Positions 16,660 through 25,040 of a stretch of 32,762 nucleotides of DNA are shown here, piece by piece. Source of the DNA: Candidatus Poseidoniaceae archaeon (GTDB lineage: Archaea; Thermoplasmatota; Poseidoniia; Poseidoniales; Poseidoniaceae). Under the pieces are notes generated by a model. It saw only the letters and a list, made by a program, of their open reading frames with translations. It did no database searches and had not been told where the DNA came from. The stretch spans positions 1-32,762 of the forward strand of contig CASIBX010000028.1 of NCBI GenBank assembly GCA_949373075.1, given 5' to 3'. Positions within the stretch are counted from its first letter, which is position 1. Each line of letters begins with the position of its first letter. The position numbers and the translations under genes are program-made.

Positions 16660-17385
16660 ATGCAGTGGTTACCACAAGAATGGATTCCGAAAGCGGTTGC
16701 AGTCGATATCGACGGCACACTTACTGATTCTAACAAGGAGATTTATCTTGAAGCAATCGAAGCATTACGCCGCTTAGAAGCCGCTGGCATCCCTATCATC
16801 TTAGCAACAGGTAATATCCGAGCAATAACATATGGATTGTGGAGATTCATTGGAGCAACTGGGCCGATGGTCTGTGAAAATGGAGGTGTGGTTTGGCACC
16901 CAAACTGGGAGTCTCCCATCGTGCGGGCTGATGGCTCTCGAGCTCGTAGAGCCGGCCAGATGCTAGAAGACAAATTAGGAATTGACTCTAGAGGAATTAC
17001 GACAAACGAGTGGAGAGAATCAGAATGGTGCCTATTCCCTGATGAAAACGTTGAAGATATCGCCGAGTTGATATCGGATAGTGAATTTTCTGATTTGTCA
17101 GTAGTAAAAACTGGTTTTGCGATACACCTTATGGAGCCTCATTTGTCTAAGGGTGAAGGTTTGTCAATCGCACTCGAAAAAATGAATATTGATCCGATTG
17201 ATGTCTTAGCAATCGGTGATGCTCCAAATGATATTTCGATGTTCAAATTTGTAGGCCACAGTGTCGCAGTTGGCGGTTGCTTTGAAGAACTAGCCGCTGT
17301 TGCAAAAGTGATTTCGCCCCACCCCCATGGTGAAACCTTTCCCCCTTTAGTTGATGCAATATTAGGTGCAAACAGTGACAATTAG
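16660..17385 (+). CDS. pgp: Phosphoglycolate phosphatase, archaeal type (HAD superfamily)
   Basis: The 241-residue HAD phosphatase hydrolyses 2-phosphoglycolate or a similar small phosphate ester. Motif I DIDGTLTD is at 16-23 with the nucleophile Asp16, motif II LATGN at 48-52, the motif III Lys near 164 (SKGEGL) and motif IV IGDAPND at 185-191. The cap between motifs II and III is of the C2B type found in archaeal PGP and sucrose-phosphatase relatives. Its ATG has a GAGGGG ribosome-binding site just upstream. It is divergent from the metal ATPase. The exact substrate cannot be read from the sequence; Cof-type sugar phosphatase is the main alternative. Confidence 0.86.
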   Translation: MQWLPQEWIPKAVAVDIDGTLTDSNKEIYLEAIEALRRLEAAGIPIILATGNIRAITYGLWRFIGATGPMVCENGGVVWHPNWESPIVRADGSRARRAGQMLEDKLGIDSRGITTNEWRESEWCLFPDENVEDIAELISDSEFSDLSVVKTGFAIHLMEPHLSKGEGLSIALEKMNIDPIDVLAIGDAPNDISMFKFVGHSVAVGGCFEELAAVAKVISPHPHGETFPPLVDAILGANSDN

Positions 17386-17390
17386 TTAGA

Positions 17391-17472
17391 TGCCGGAGGT
17401 AGGATTTGAACCTACGAAGCATTTCGCAGCGCATCTTGAGTGCGCCCCCTTTGACCACTCGGGTACTCCGGC
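17391..17472 (-). tRNA. tRNA-Leu (anticodon CAA)
   Basis: The minus strand folds as a class II tRNA of 82 bases. The acceptor stem GCCGGAG pairs with CTCCGGC followed by A73. The D arm has CCC/GGG around GAGTGGTCAAA, and the anticodon stem GCGCA/TGCGC encloses the loop CTCAAGA with anticodon CAA, which reads the Leu codon UUG. A long variable arm follows, and the T stem GTAGG/CCTAC closes the TTCAAAT loop. There is no intron and no encoded CCA. It lies 28 bases downstream of the giant surface-protein gene on the same strand. Confidence 0.95.
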
Positions 17473-17500
17473 TACAGCCCTGCGCCGAGTTCATCAAACA

Positions 17501-20500
17501 TCATTCTTCCTCATCGAAAGACAATGGTTGGTTTCTCCGAACATTAGCAATGATTAGCAATAATCCTGCAATAAATACTGACAAAACTGCGAGTCCTAAC
17601 ATGTTATTTTGAGAATTTGAAGAATCATCAACATCATTTTTGATATCAGAAATTGGAATCGGAACCGCTGGTTGGTTATCTATGCGAACCTGTAAACCTA
17701 AGTCTCCTTCTTTCCAAGCTTCTATTTCGAAAGTATGAGCGGCCTGAGTATTACCAATTATTGTGAGATTCAATTGATCTAAGATTTGTCCATCTCCATC
17801 CAATAATGCAATTTGTGTATTACCATCGACTAAACCAATATTAGAAATTACAACGTCAATCAAAATTATATCGCCCACATTTGGACGGTATGGTGTAACG
17901 ATTATTTCACCTAAAACGGGCTCATATGCCACCCACTGAATCATTGTGTATATCGGGTCAACATCGTTTGTTCCACTACCTTCTATCGCCCGGCCAGAGG
18001 CATCTCTTCCTTCAAACCAGACTATGATTGCATCACCTTTTTGCAAATCTGAAGATGTGTTCATATCGACCACTGCAGTATACAAATTCGACCTAATGCT
18101 TTCGAACTGAACCGGAATTGAGGCGCTTCCAGAGGTTCCTTCAACCAATCGGCCTTGACGAATGAAACTCCAATGCATTACGATGGGTTCTGAGTTCAAT
18201 CCATGGCCATCTTGCATTGTAACCTCGATCGGAATTGCATCTAAATCATCAGATTCTACAATTACCAAATAACCACTGGATACTGAAATTGTTGGGATGG
18301 ATTCATCGATTACCACGTCCGCTAAATCCCCAGTACGATTGTGGCCTACAAGGGCATTAAGGTCAACTAAAACCTTTATTTGGGTGCCATAATATGCTGA
18401 ATCAAATACAATTCTGTTGGTTGAACTACCATCACTATTGAAAGAATTAGTAAATACTGTTGAATTATTATTTCCTATCAACTGAATGACATATGAGGTA
18501 CTGAAAGGTAAATTGTTGGCTGGAATACTATAACCCATGTGATAGGCTAGTACCTCAATGTCAACAATATCCTGGGCTTGAAGATAGACCACTTTGTCCT
18601 CAAACTCTCCTAACGGTGCCACTTTGTCTTGAATATCGACTATCCGCAAATCAATTCCACTATGGATAGACCATGAGAGAACACCAATAGATGTGAACCC
18701 AGCTCCCAATGGAGCATTCTCATCCCAAATTCTCAAAGAAGGAGTTTGCTCTAGAGAACCAATATCCTCCACTAAATCCCACCTCAGTTCAAAGTCGATG
18801 GATACATCCCAAGTATTAGTTTGCCATCGTTTTGTAGATTGAATAGAGGGTGGTTTGATGAAACACCCTACATCGTGTATTATTTGCCCACTCCAAGGAA
18901 TCCATTCAATCTCACATCGATTCTCATCTTTGGCTAAATCTAAACGGATTGAATCTATGGATTCGATTCCATTATCATCAGAAATTGTGAAATTAAAACG
19001 GTGTGTATTGCCAGGGAGAAGATAATTGTCTACCCGATCAAGGTTCAGAGATTCACCACTTATCCATGTAGCGTATCTTGGTTGAACATTTATTCGGGCG
19101 TATGGATCCTCGAAGTCGCCTGCATTATCGATTAGGTTACCCGCTAAATCTGTCCCAGAAATGAATACATCCAACCACCCTGTTTCTTCATTCGATAGTG
19201 GGACTGATGCTTCATCTATCAAAGGCAAATCGATTACTGCTGAAGTAGCACCCAGTGGGGTAAGGAAATTTATTGACTCCCAGCCACGGCCACTCCTGTT
19301 GTAGAATAATTCCATTGTCGATGGGAATCCATTATCGTCACTGATGTGCAGTTGCAGAGGAATATCTTGACCCATGTGCCAAATATGGCCGTCTGCCAAT
19401 TGATTTCCTCCAGGGGCATTGATTTCAAGTGTGATTACCTCTGCATTCATTGAGTCTAGAACAAATCTAATTTCTTGAGATGGAGATGTTGCATCATTTG
19501 CATTATTAGATTGCTCATCTCCAATGTCCATAATTGAAGGAATTATTGTCAGCATACTACCGCTCATCGATTGTAGATTTGGACTGTACATGGTTGTGTT
19601 AAACATTCCAAACTCATCAACAGTCACAGATTGTGAAATAACTTCAGTTTGGTCATCAAACATACTGACCTCTAAATCAACATCTTGGGGTAAGGGGTTG
19701 ATTCCACTTAAGCCTGAAAACCTTACTTCGCCAGAAATTGTAATTTCTTCATCACCCTTCACATTCAATGGCCACAATGGGTCCCCTAGGTCGTGTAAAG
19801 AACGATTGTTAGACCAAGCTCTCAATTCAACTACTTCGAGGTCATTGGTGGATGCTGCGTGTTGCCCAGAGCCAGAAACACCCATTACCGGCCCTAAGGA
19901 AAAGTCCTCGCTATTGGTACCTGCAACAAACCAATAAAGTCGAGAATGGTCATCAAGTAACCATTTTGATTCAAATGACCATGTGACATTTTCTCCATCC
20001 CAACTGCTATTGCTGGAATCAAGAGACAAGACGCCAGCTCCTGAATTTTGTATGAAACGACCTCCATTCGCAAGATTATCTACGGTCACTTCGGCTATAA
20101 TCCCCGATAATTGAGGACCAGTGGAGATTTTGAGAGTTATTGAATCTAAATCAGGCGTATTTTGTAAAACCTGATGCTTTGAAATTGCTTGTTGAGTAAA
20201 CCCTGGCCTAAAGGTGTCATTTGGTAGATCCACCCATGAATCAACTATTGCTTTCTCATGGTCAATTGTTCCATCGAATTTCACACCGCCTCTTTGTATG
20301 CTTATTGTGATCGGAAGAGTCGATGTTCCATCTTCATTGGAAGATAATAATTCAGACAGTGAATTATTCATAAATATTGAATGATTGAAACCTGAAACAT
20401 AATTTATTGATAATAATGAAAATGAAGTAGATTGATTTGCTACGAAATTAAATCTGTACTCAGACATAAGATGGGAGAATCCGGAATTGTTTATCCAAAT

Positions 20501-23470
20501 TAGGTCCTCACTTACCGTAGCGTTTTGCGAGCCGTTCGTGATGAAATTTAGACCTCCGTTATAGCAATACAAAGTTGCAACACAGTCCCACGATTTATCA
20601 GTTAGATTCCTAGATGGCAAGAGAATTGAGAATTCCAAGTTACTAGAATAATTCAGTTCAAACCCATGAGTCTCAGAAACCTGTGATGCAACCCCATCTA
20701 CTTCTAAAGAGTACAACTCGCTAGTATGATGAAATGTTCCATTCCATTTCCAATCTAATACCCCGTCATCTCCTAAATCGATTGCTGGACTTACCGGAGC
20801 ACGTAGCGTGATTGGCTCTAATTTGAACCACTCAAATGTCTCCCCAACACCAATGTTTAGTTGAAGAGTTGTAGCTTGGGCTGGCCCGAAAGAATTGACC
20901 AATGTTTGACCACAGTTTTTCTCATCCATAACAGAAGGTTGACTTCCTCCTAGTGCTGAAGGGTAACCAAGACCCAAAACCGGTTCCCTATGTAAAATTG
21001 GGTTGAGGCTTGCAGAAACATTGCCAACACAATCTACCATCACATCACCGTATGGTCGCCATGAAGGTAGGTCGATTGCCAGATTATACTCAGAGGATGA
21101 TGAAGGGGCCAAAGAAGGGTTTGTGACCCATTCTGGTATTGCTTGTGGCATCCGCTGGATTATATCTAGAGTCAGATATTCAGTTATTCCATGATGTAGG
21201 ATTCTTATTCTCGGAGTAACTGTTTCATTATCTGTTGAAAGTTCAACTCGGAACTTTATGTGAGAATACTTCCATGCTGCAATGTCTAAAGTAAATGGAA
21301 GTTGCAGATTGTCATGACCTTCTATCACGTTATCGTACACGTCCAATACATCTACTGTTACTGTCGTGCCTTCGGGCATCCAATACAGTGAACTCATCCT
21401 AGCCCAACCTGCCTCATCGGCTTCGATTAGTGGACTAACCCAGGTGCCATTGGTCTGAAACCTATCAATTTCAATACCAGCATCATCGATGTACCAACCA
21501 TCCTCTTCGACATAGGCATCTGAGAAGAATGAGAATCGGATTTGGACATTATTCCCCGCTAGGTTCGAAATATCACCACTAACGCGGCTGAAAGTATGGT
21601 TAGTGTTGGATGTACCACAGCCATTGTTCACTGTTGAACCATCAAAAATCCCGTATCCATGGAATGGGGAATTTGTATTAACCTGCGACAGGCGTTCGTA
21701 GAATCCTGTGATATTGTCGCCAAAGTGTTGCCAAGTCATTCCTTCGTCTATCGATGTGAAGATTGTCCCCCCATCCCAAGCGGCTTCAGTACAAATCCAA
21801 TGATTGAATGTCAACCTAGCTGATGAACCAAGAGGAATGTTGTAGATTGGAGACACTAAATGCGAATACACATTGTTAGAATACACATCGTCAAGGTTTA
21901 TCCCCATTCCTTTATTCCCACTAGGCCATGCTGTAGAATTAGGACCATAACCGCCCGCATTAGAAATTACTCCAGTCTCCCAGGGAGTATTGCCTCTCTC
22001 ATGCTCTACATGCCAACCCGAAGGAAGTAATTGGACTGTCTCAAAAGAATCAGATTCCGACCATGGACCATTATGACCTTCCCATGTGACATATTGCCAA
22101 TCATTTGCATTACCTTGGACTGAAACTGAGGTTGCTGTAGATGAGTCTGTGAAATTTTCCAACAAACTTGATTGCATATTCGGCAAACCAACTGAAGAAA
22201 GAACCCTTAGGTCATCTATCATGATCCCCTCCCAACCATCAATAGCGCTACCACCGTGATTCTTGACTCCATCTGTAGTCACTCTAAATTTCAGTAAAGC
22301 ATGTGACGCATTGACGTGTCCTGCTGCCCATGAAGGGAATGGGTGCTGAACATCTATCCAACCGTATGATTGTTGATTGTAGGTTGTCCCTCCGGAAGGA
22401 ATACCTAGTCCTGGAACTCCTGGGAATGGACTCATTACAGTCCATGTAGAATTGTTGTCCAATGAAATCATGACTTCCAGATTGTCATTATAATCGGCTT
22501 CAATGTCCCAGTTTGATGAATAAACAAATTCGAGAGGAGCAGCATATCCTGACAGATTGATTGGTATGATAATAGAGCCATCAGCATTAACTGAATATTC
22601 ACCGCTAGAGTTTCCATGAAACCAAGCACCTAATGGCTCACCTTGATTTGATAGATTGAATGAATCGATAAACAAACCAATATCGCTACCTGAATTATTA
22701 GATGTCACAACCCAATAGCGGAACCCAATACTACTGCCGTTTTGAACTAATGAGTCTAGAGAATATCCTTCACTAACCCACCCTGAAGAAGTACCTGTCC
22801 AATTATCGAGGTCCTGCCAATTTTGACCATTGTCTATTGAATACTGAATTGAAGCATCATCAGTATTATCGAATGAATTCCAGCGGTCGAATGTTAAATT
22901 GAAGTGTTTTACAACATCAGGGATAGGCCAGAACTTTGAACGAATATATCCTTGTGAGCCAGGAGGAATTGTTCCATTACTACCTGCAACGATATGACCA
23001 GAGGTGGCATTGGTTGGACCGTAGGTTACATTCGAGAGATTTACTGGCTGCCAGATGTCATCACCGTGTGGTGCCCAAGTAGTAAATTGCGGATTGCTAG
23101 TTTCAAAATCGGTCATCTGCCCATAACTCGACTGTGTTGCTAAGGTTATATCACCGTTGGAATTTAGAGAAGAGGTTCCATTTGATGTTCCAACCGAAAA
23201 CCCCCCTGAGGAATCTGATGCCCAATATGTACCATTATTTCCAGCCTCAACCCACTCGGGTTCAATTTCAAAATTAGAATCTGTTATCGTAAAGTTCGAA
23301 GGTACGGTGAAGCCATCATATGTCGAATTAGATGGTCCTAAATCCCAAGAGTTTGGTGATGAACTGGGCCCTTGCCACACTGAATTATCCGCTGCAGCCC
23401 ACGGGGTGAGCAGCATTAGAAACGTGAGGAATAAAGCCTGTTTAATTGGGTCCACCATCGGTGGACCCAT
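17501..23470 (-). CDS. Giant secreted surface protein with MAM-like modules and C-terminal membrane anchor
   Basis: The 1989-residue protein begins at 23470 (or at the second ATG, 23458, MVDPIKQALFLTFLMLLTPW), with a signal peptide ending near AAADNS. Three modules in the first 670 residues look like the MAM/immune-inhibitor-A type beta sandwiches: each ends in a strand with paired acids (LFIDSFNLSNQG near 265, IMIDDLRVLS near 420, GWYIDDAGIEID near 660), and repeats of the SIDEGMTWQHFGD type recur. Later parts are beta-rich Ig-like domains. A CARDB-like segment lies near 1855 (GEIIVTPYRPNVGDIILIDV). A single membrane helix follows (MLGLAVLSVFIAGLLLIIAN), with a short basic/acidic tail. No peptidase motif is visible. 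It is probably an adhesin or S-layer-like protein; the ligand is unknown. Confidence 0.85.
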   Translation of the reverse strand: MGPPMVDPIKQALFLTFLMLLTPWAAADNSVWQGPSSSPNSWDLGPSNSTYDGFTVPSNFTITDSNFEIEPEWVEAGNNGTYWASDSSGGFSVGTSNGTSSLNSNGDITLATQSSYGQMTDFETSNPQFTTWAPHGDDIWQPVNLSNVTYGPTNATSGHIVAGSNGTIPPGSQGYIRSKFWPIPDVVKHFNLTFDRWNSFDNTDDASIQYSIDNGQNWQDLDNWTGTSSGWVSEGYSLDSLVQNGSSIGFRYWVVTSNNSGSDIGLFIDSFNLSNQGEPLGAWFHGNSSGEYSVNADGSIIIPINLSGYAAPLEFVYSSNWDIEADYNDNLEVMISLDNNSTWTVMSPFPGVPGLGIPSGGTTYNQQSYGWIDVQHPFPSWAAGHVNASHALLKFRVTTDGVKNHGGSAIDGWEGIMIDDLRVLSSVGLPNMQSSLLENFTDSSTATSVSVQGNANDWQYVTWEGHNGPWSESDSFETVQLLPSGWHVEHERGNTPWETGVISNAGGYGPNSTAWPSGNKGMGINLDDVYSNNVYSHLVSPIYNIPLGSSARLTFNHWICTEAAWDGGTIFTSIDEGMTWQHFGDNITGFYERLSQVNTNSPFHGYGIFDGSTVNNGCGTSNTNHTFSRVSGDISNLAGNNVQIRFSFFSDAYVEEDGWYIDDAGIEIDRFQTNGTWVSPLIEADEAGWARMSSLYWMPEGTTVTVDVLDVYDNVIEGHDNLQLPFTLDIAAWKYSHIKFRVELSTDNETVTPRIRILHHGITEYLTLDIIQRMPQAIPEWVTNPSLAPSSSSEYNLAIDLPSWRPYGDVMVDCVGNVSASLNPILHREPVLGLGYPSALGGSQPSVMDEKNCGQTLVNSFGPAQATTLQLNIGVGETFEWFKLEPITLRAPVSPAIDLGDDGVLDWKWNGTFHHTSELYSLEVDGVASQVSETHGFELNYSSNLEFSILLPSRNLTDKSWDCVATLYCYNGGLNFITNGSQNATVSEDLIWINNSGFSHLMSEYRFNFVANQSTSFSLLSINYVSGFNHSIFMNNSLSELLSSNEDGTSTLPITISIQRGGVKFDGTIDHEKAIVDSWVDLPNDTFRPGFTQQAISKHQVLQNTPDLDSITLKISTGPQLSGIIAEVTVDNLANGGRFIQNSGAGVLSLDSSNSSWDGENVTWSFESKWLLDDHSRLYWFVAGTNSEDFSLGPVMGVSGSGQHAASTNDLEVVELRAWSNNRSLHDLGDPLWPLNVKGDEEITISGEVRFSGLSGINPLPQDVDLEVSMFDDQTEVISQSVTVDEFGMFNTTMYSPNLQSMSGSMLTIIPSIMDIGDEQSNNANDATSPSQEIRFVLDSMNAEVITLEINAPGGNQLADGHIWHMGQDIPLQLHISDDNGFPSTMELFYNRSGRGWESINFLTPLGATSAVIDLPLIDEASVPLSNEETGWLDVFISGTDLAGNLIDNAGDFEDPYARINVQPRYATWISGESLNLDRVDNYLLPGNTHRFNFTISDDNGIESIDSIRLDLAKDENRCEIEWIPWSGQIIHDVGCFIKPPSIQSTKRWQTNTWDVSIDFELRWDLVEDIGSLEQTPSLRIWDENAPLGAGFTSIGVLSWSIHSGIDLRIVDIQDKVAPLGEFEDKVVYLQAQDIVDIEVLAYHMGYSIPANNLPFSTSYVIQLIGNNNSTVFTNSFNSDGSSTNRIVFDSAYYGTQIKVLVDLNALVGHNRTGDLADVVIDESIPTISVSSGYLVIVESDDLDAIPIEVTMQDGHGLNSEPIVMHWSFIRQGRLVEGTSGSASIPVQFESIRSNLYTAVVDMNTSSDLQKGDAIIVWFEGRDASGRAIEGSGTNDVDPIYTMIQWVAYEPVLGEIIVTPYRPNVGDIILIDVVISNIGLVDGNTQIALLDGDGQILDQLNLTIIGNTQAAHTFEIEAWKEGDLGLQVRIDNQPAVPIPISDIKNDVDDSSNSQNNMLGLAVLSVFIAGLLLIIANVRRNQPLSFDEEE
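23447..23469. repeat. Perfect 10-bp inverted repeat over the start of the giant surface gene
   Basis: TGGGTCCACC (23447-23456), the spacer ATC, and GGTGGACCCA (23460-23469) form a perfect 10-bp inverted repeat. It overlaps the ATG at 23470 and includes the alternative ATG at 23458 of the minus-strand gene, and lies about 60 bases before the divergent GINS-like gene. It could be an operator for both genes or an mRNA hairpin at the start codon. Confidence 0.6.
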
Positions 23471-23530
23471 GGTTGATGGGTTTGAATCTTCGTCTATGAT
23501 GATTCGACTTCACGGCTGAAGGGTTGATAG

Positions 23531-24553
23531 ATGGCCCGCGCCACGCAAAGTAGTATGGCCGAGCGAACCTTCCTCAATCCATCTCAAGCCAAGGAGGTTG
23601 AGGAGCAGTTATTCTCAACCCTAAGGCAGCAGGTTGGAAGGAGCGTACCTATGCCTCTTCCAAGACAAGATTTCTGGTTAAAGGTCGGTCAGTTGCTTGA
23701 TACGGTCGAAATGGAGATCCACGAAGTTTACCGCACTGTTGGTCCCTCTCTAAAAATGCAAACCATACAGAAAAGGCAAGCTAATATTCGCAGAACTGCT
23801 TCTGAACTCGCTCGAAAGCGCCTTGTGGCAATGATGCAACACTCGGCGAGTAAGGCGCTTAGAACAGAAGGTGGGACTGAAGCACAAGACCTACCTAATC
23901 TAGACTGGTCTCGTCACGACCCGGCTGAAAGAGAATTTTATTCCAATGCTACAGAACAGGTTAATCGATTCAAACAATCAGTTAATTGGAATGCTATGCA
24001 AATGGGCTTAGCTGCTGAAGAATTAGCTCGAAATTTCAAAATGGAAGCAGGAACAACTCAGTTGGATTCATTCGTTCCAGAAAGTGGCGGCCTTACTGGC
24101 CAAGGCCCACCTGCAATTGCTCTAGAAGAGAATTCCAAACCCCTACCTGATGCTGAAGTTGATGAGGAAGAAGAGTTGGCTAAAGCTGATGCTTACCCTG
24201 AATTAGAGGGAGTTCAATCTGTCGAAGAGCGACCAATTGCCACCTCTATGAAAGAGGGTAGCAATCATGCAGCAGCAATGGAATTAGCACCTTCGAAAAA
24301 GAAAGAAGAAATGGACTTTGACGCATGGGCTGCTGCTGAAGCAGTTGCAGTAATTCCTGACGAAGTCGTTGAAGAGCCATCAGAACCCGTAGATAGTCAA
24401 CTACTGAGAGTTAGAGTATTGCAATCGATGGATGACCCGATTATTACTGCTGATGGGGAAATCGAGTTAGGAGCAGGAGATATTCTGTTCTTAGATGAAT
24501 CTACAGCAAACTACCTGGTAGATTCTGGAGTCGCTGAAAATGCAGCACTATGA
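23531..24553 (+). CDS. GINS51-like replication factor (archaeal GINS subunit)
   Basis: GINS bridges the MCM helicase and replication proteins. The 340-residue protein has a helical N-terminal part (residues about 10-115, with FWLKVGQLLDTVEMEIHEVY and RTASELARKRLVAMMQHSA), an acidic low-complexity linker, and a C-terminal domain from about 290. That last domain, LLRVRVLQSMDDPI then GAGDILFLDESTANYLVDSG, matches the GINS B domain: a short strand, an acidic-hydrophobic turn, a 'gDivxL' strand and an 'A-x-x-L-v' helix. The A-then-B order is that of archaeal Gins51. It is divergent from the giant surface gene and convergent with tuf-rps10. The assignment is motif-based; no neighbouring priS or MCM gene supports it. 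Confidence 0.75.
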   Translation: MARATQSSMAERTFLNPSQAKEVEEQLFSTLRQQVGRSVPMPLPRQDFWLKVGQLLDTVEMEIHEVYRTVGPSLKMQTIQKRQANIRRTASELARKRLVAMMQHSASKALRTEGGTEAQDLPNLDWSRHDPAEREFYSNATEQVNRFKQSVNWNAMQMGLAAEELARNFKMEAGTTQLDSFVPESGGLTGQGPPAIALEENSKPLPDAEVDEEEELAKADAYPELEGVQSVEERPIATSMKEGSNHAAAMELAPSKKKEEMDFDAWAAAEAVAVIPDEVVEEPSEPVDSQLLRVRVLQSMDDPIITADGEIELGAGDILFLDESTANYLVDSGVAENAAL

Positions 24554-24583
24554 AATCTCAACTTTAGAATAAAAGTTGTAAAT

Positions 24584-24628
24584 AAAAAAAAGATGAGTAG
24601 ACAGCAAGTTGTTAATTGCTGCCCACTC
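24584..24628 (-). terminator. Intrinsic-type terminator of the tuf-rps10 operon
   Basis: Reading the minus strand, a hairpin made of ACTC/GAGT (24625-24628 with 24595-24598) and TTGCTG/CAGCAA (24616-24621 with 24602-24607), with an internal loop and an 8-base top loop, is followed by eight T residues (A-run 24584-24591). This is the pattern of an intrinsic terminator placed 40-80 bases after the rps10 stop. A second small repeat, CAACTTT/AAAGTTG at 24559-24578, lies beyond it and may serve the convergent GINS gene. Confidence 0.7.
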
Positions 24629-24649
24629 ACCAAGGTTAGCGTAAACGCC

Positions 24650-24666
24650 ACTAGTTCTAGACTAGT
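24650..24666 (-). repeat. Short inverted repeat directly after rps10 stop
   Basis: ACTAGT at 24650-24655 and at 24661-24666 flank five bases (TCTAG) and pair with each other. It begins immediately beside the rps10 stop and precedes the main terminator hairpin. Probably part of the 3' end structure of the operon. Confidence 0.45.
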
Positions 24667-24667
24667 T

Positions 24668-24997
24668 TCAGTTCATCGAGCGCATCGACAATTCGATACT
24701 CACGGTGTCAGGGATTGGAATACGTGCGACCTGTCTTAGAGCGCTTTCGTCCTTTCCGCTGGTGATATCCATCTCTAGAAGACGCTTGTGAATTCGCATC
24801 TCCCAATGATCGTATGTCTCACTTCCTTCACCATCAGGTGCTTTGCGGACTGGTACCACAAGACGACGTGTTGGTAGTGGAATTGGACCACGTAGACTGA
24901 TACCGCCATTATCACAGATTGTCTTAATCTGAGTTGCGACTGCATCGATATCTCGATGGTTCTCTCCTGTTAACTTGATGATGGTCACTGCTGCCAT
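24668..24997 (-). CDS. rps10: Ribosomal protein S10
   Basis: This is a 109-residue small-subunit protein, archaeal S10 type. The family landmarks are GPIPLPTRRLVVPVRKAPDG in the loop that reaches into the 16S head and the DHWEMRIHKRLLEMD helix. The ATG at 24997 follows a GAGGTG ribosome-binding site; a GTG three codons upstream is not the likely start because it is part of that site. It starts 43 bases after the tuf stop, as in the archaeal tuf-rps10 arrangement. A strong terminator follows. Confidence 0.96.
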   Translation of the reverse strand: MAAVTIIKLTGENHRDIDAVATQIKTICDNGGISLRGPIPLPTRRLVVPVRKAPDGEGSETYDHWEMRIHKRLLEMDITSGKDESALRQVARIPIPDTVSIELSMRSMN

Positions 24998-25040
24998 GAT
25001 ATTCACCTCTATTCCATTCGGATCTTAATCCAGTCGGATC

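Noticed and set aside
19524-19937. 137-residue plus-strand reading frame inside the giant surface gene
   Set aside because: It is the mirror of a strong minus-strand coding frame, has no ribosome-binding site or recognisable domain, and is Ser/Leu-rich as antisense frames tend to be.
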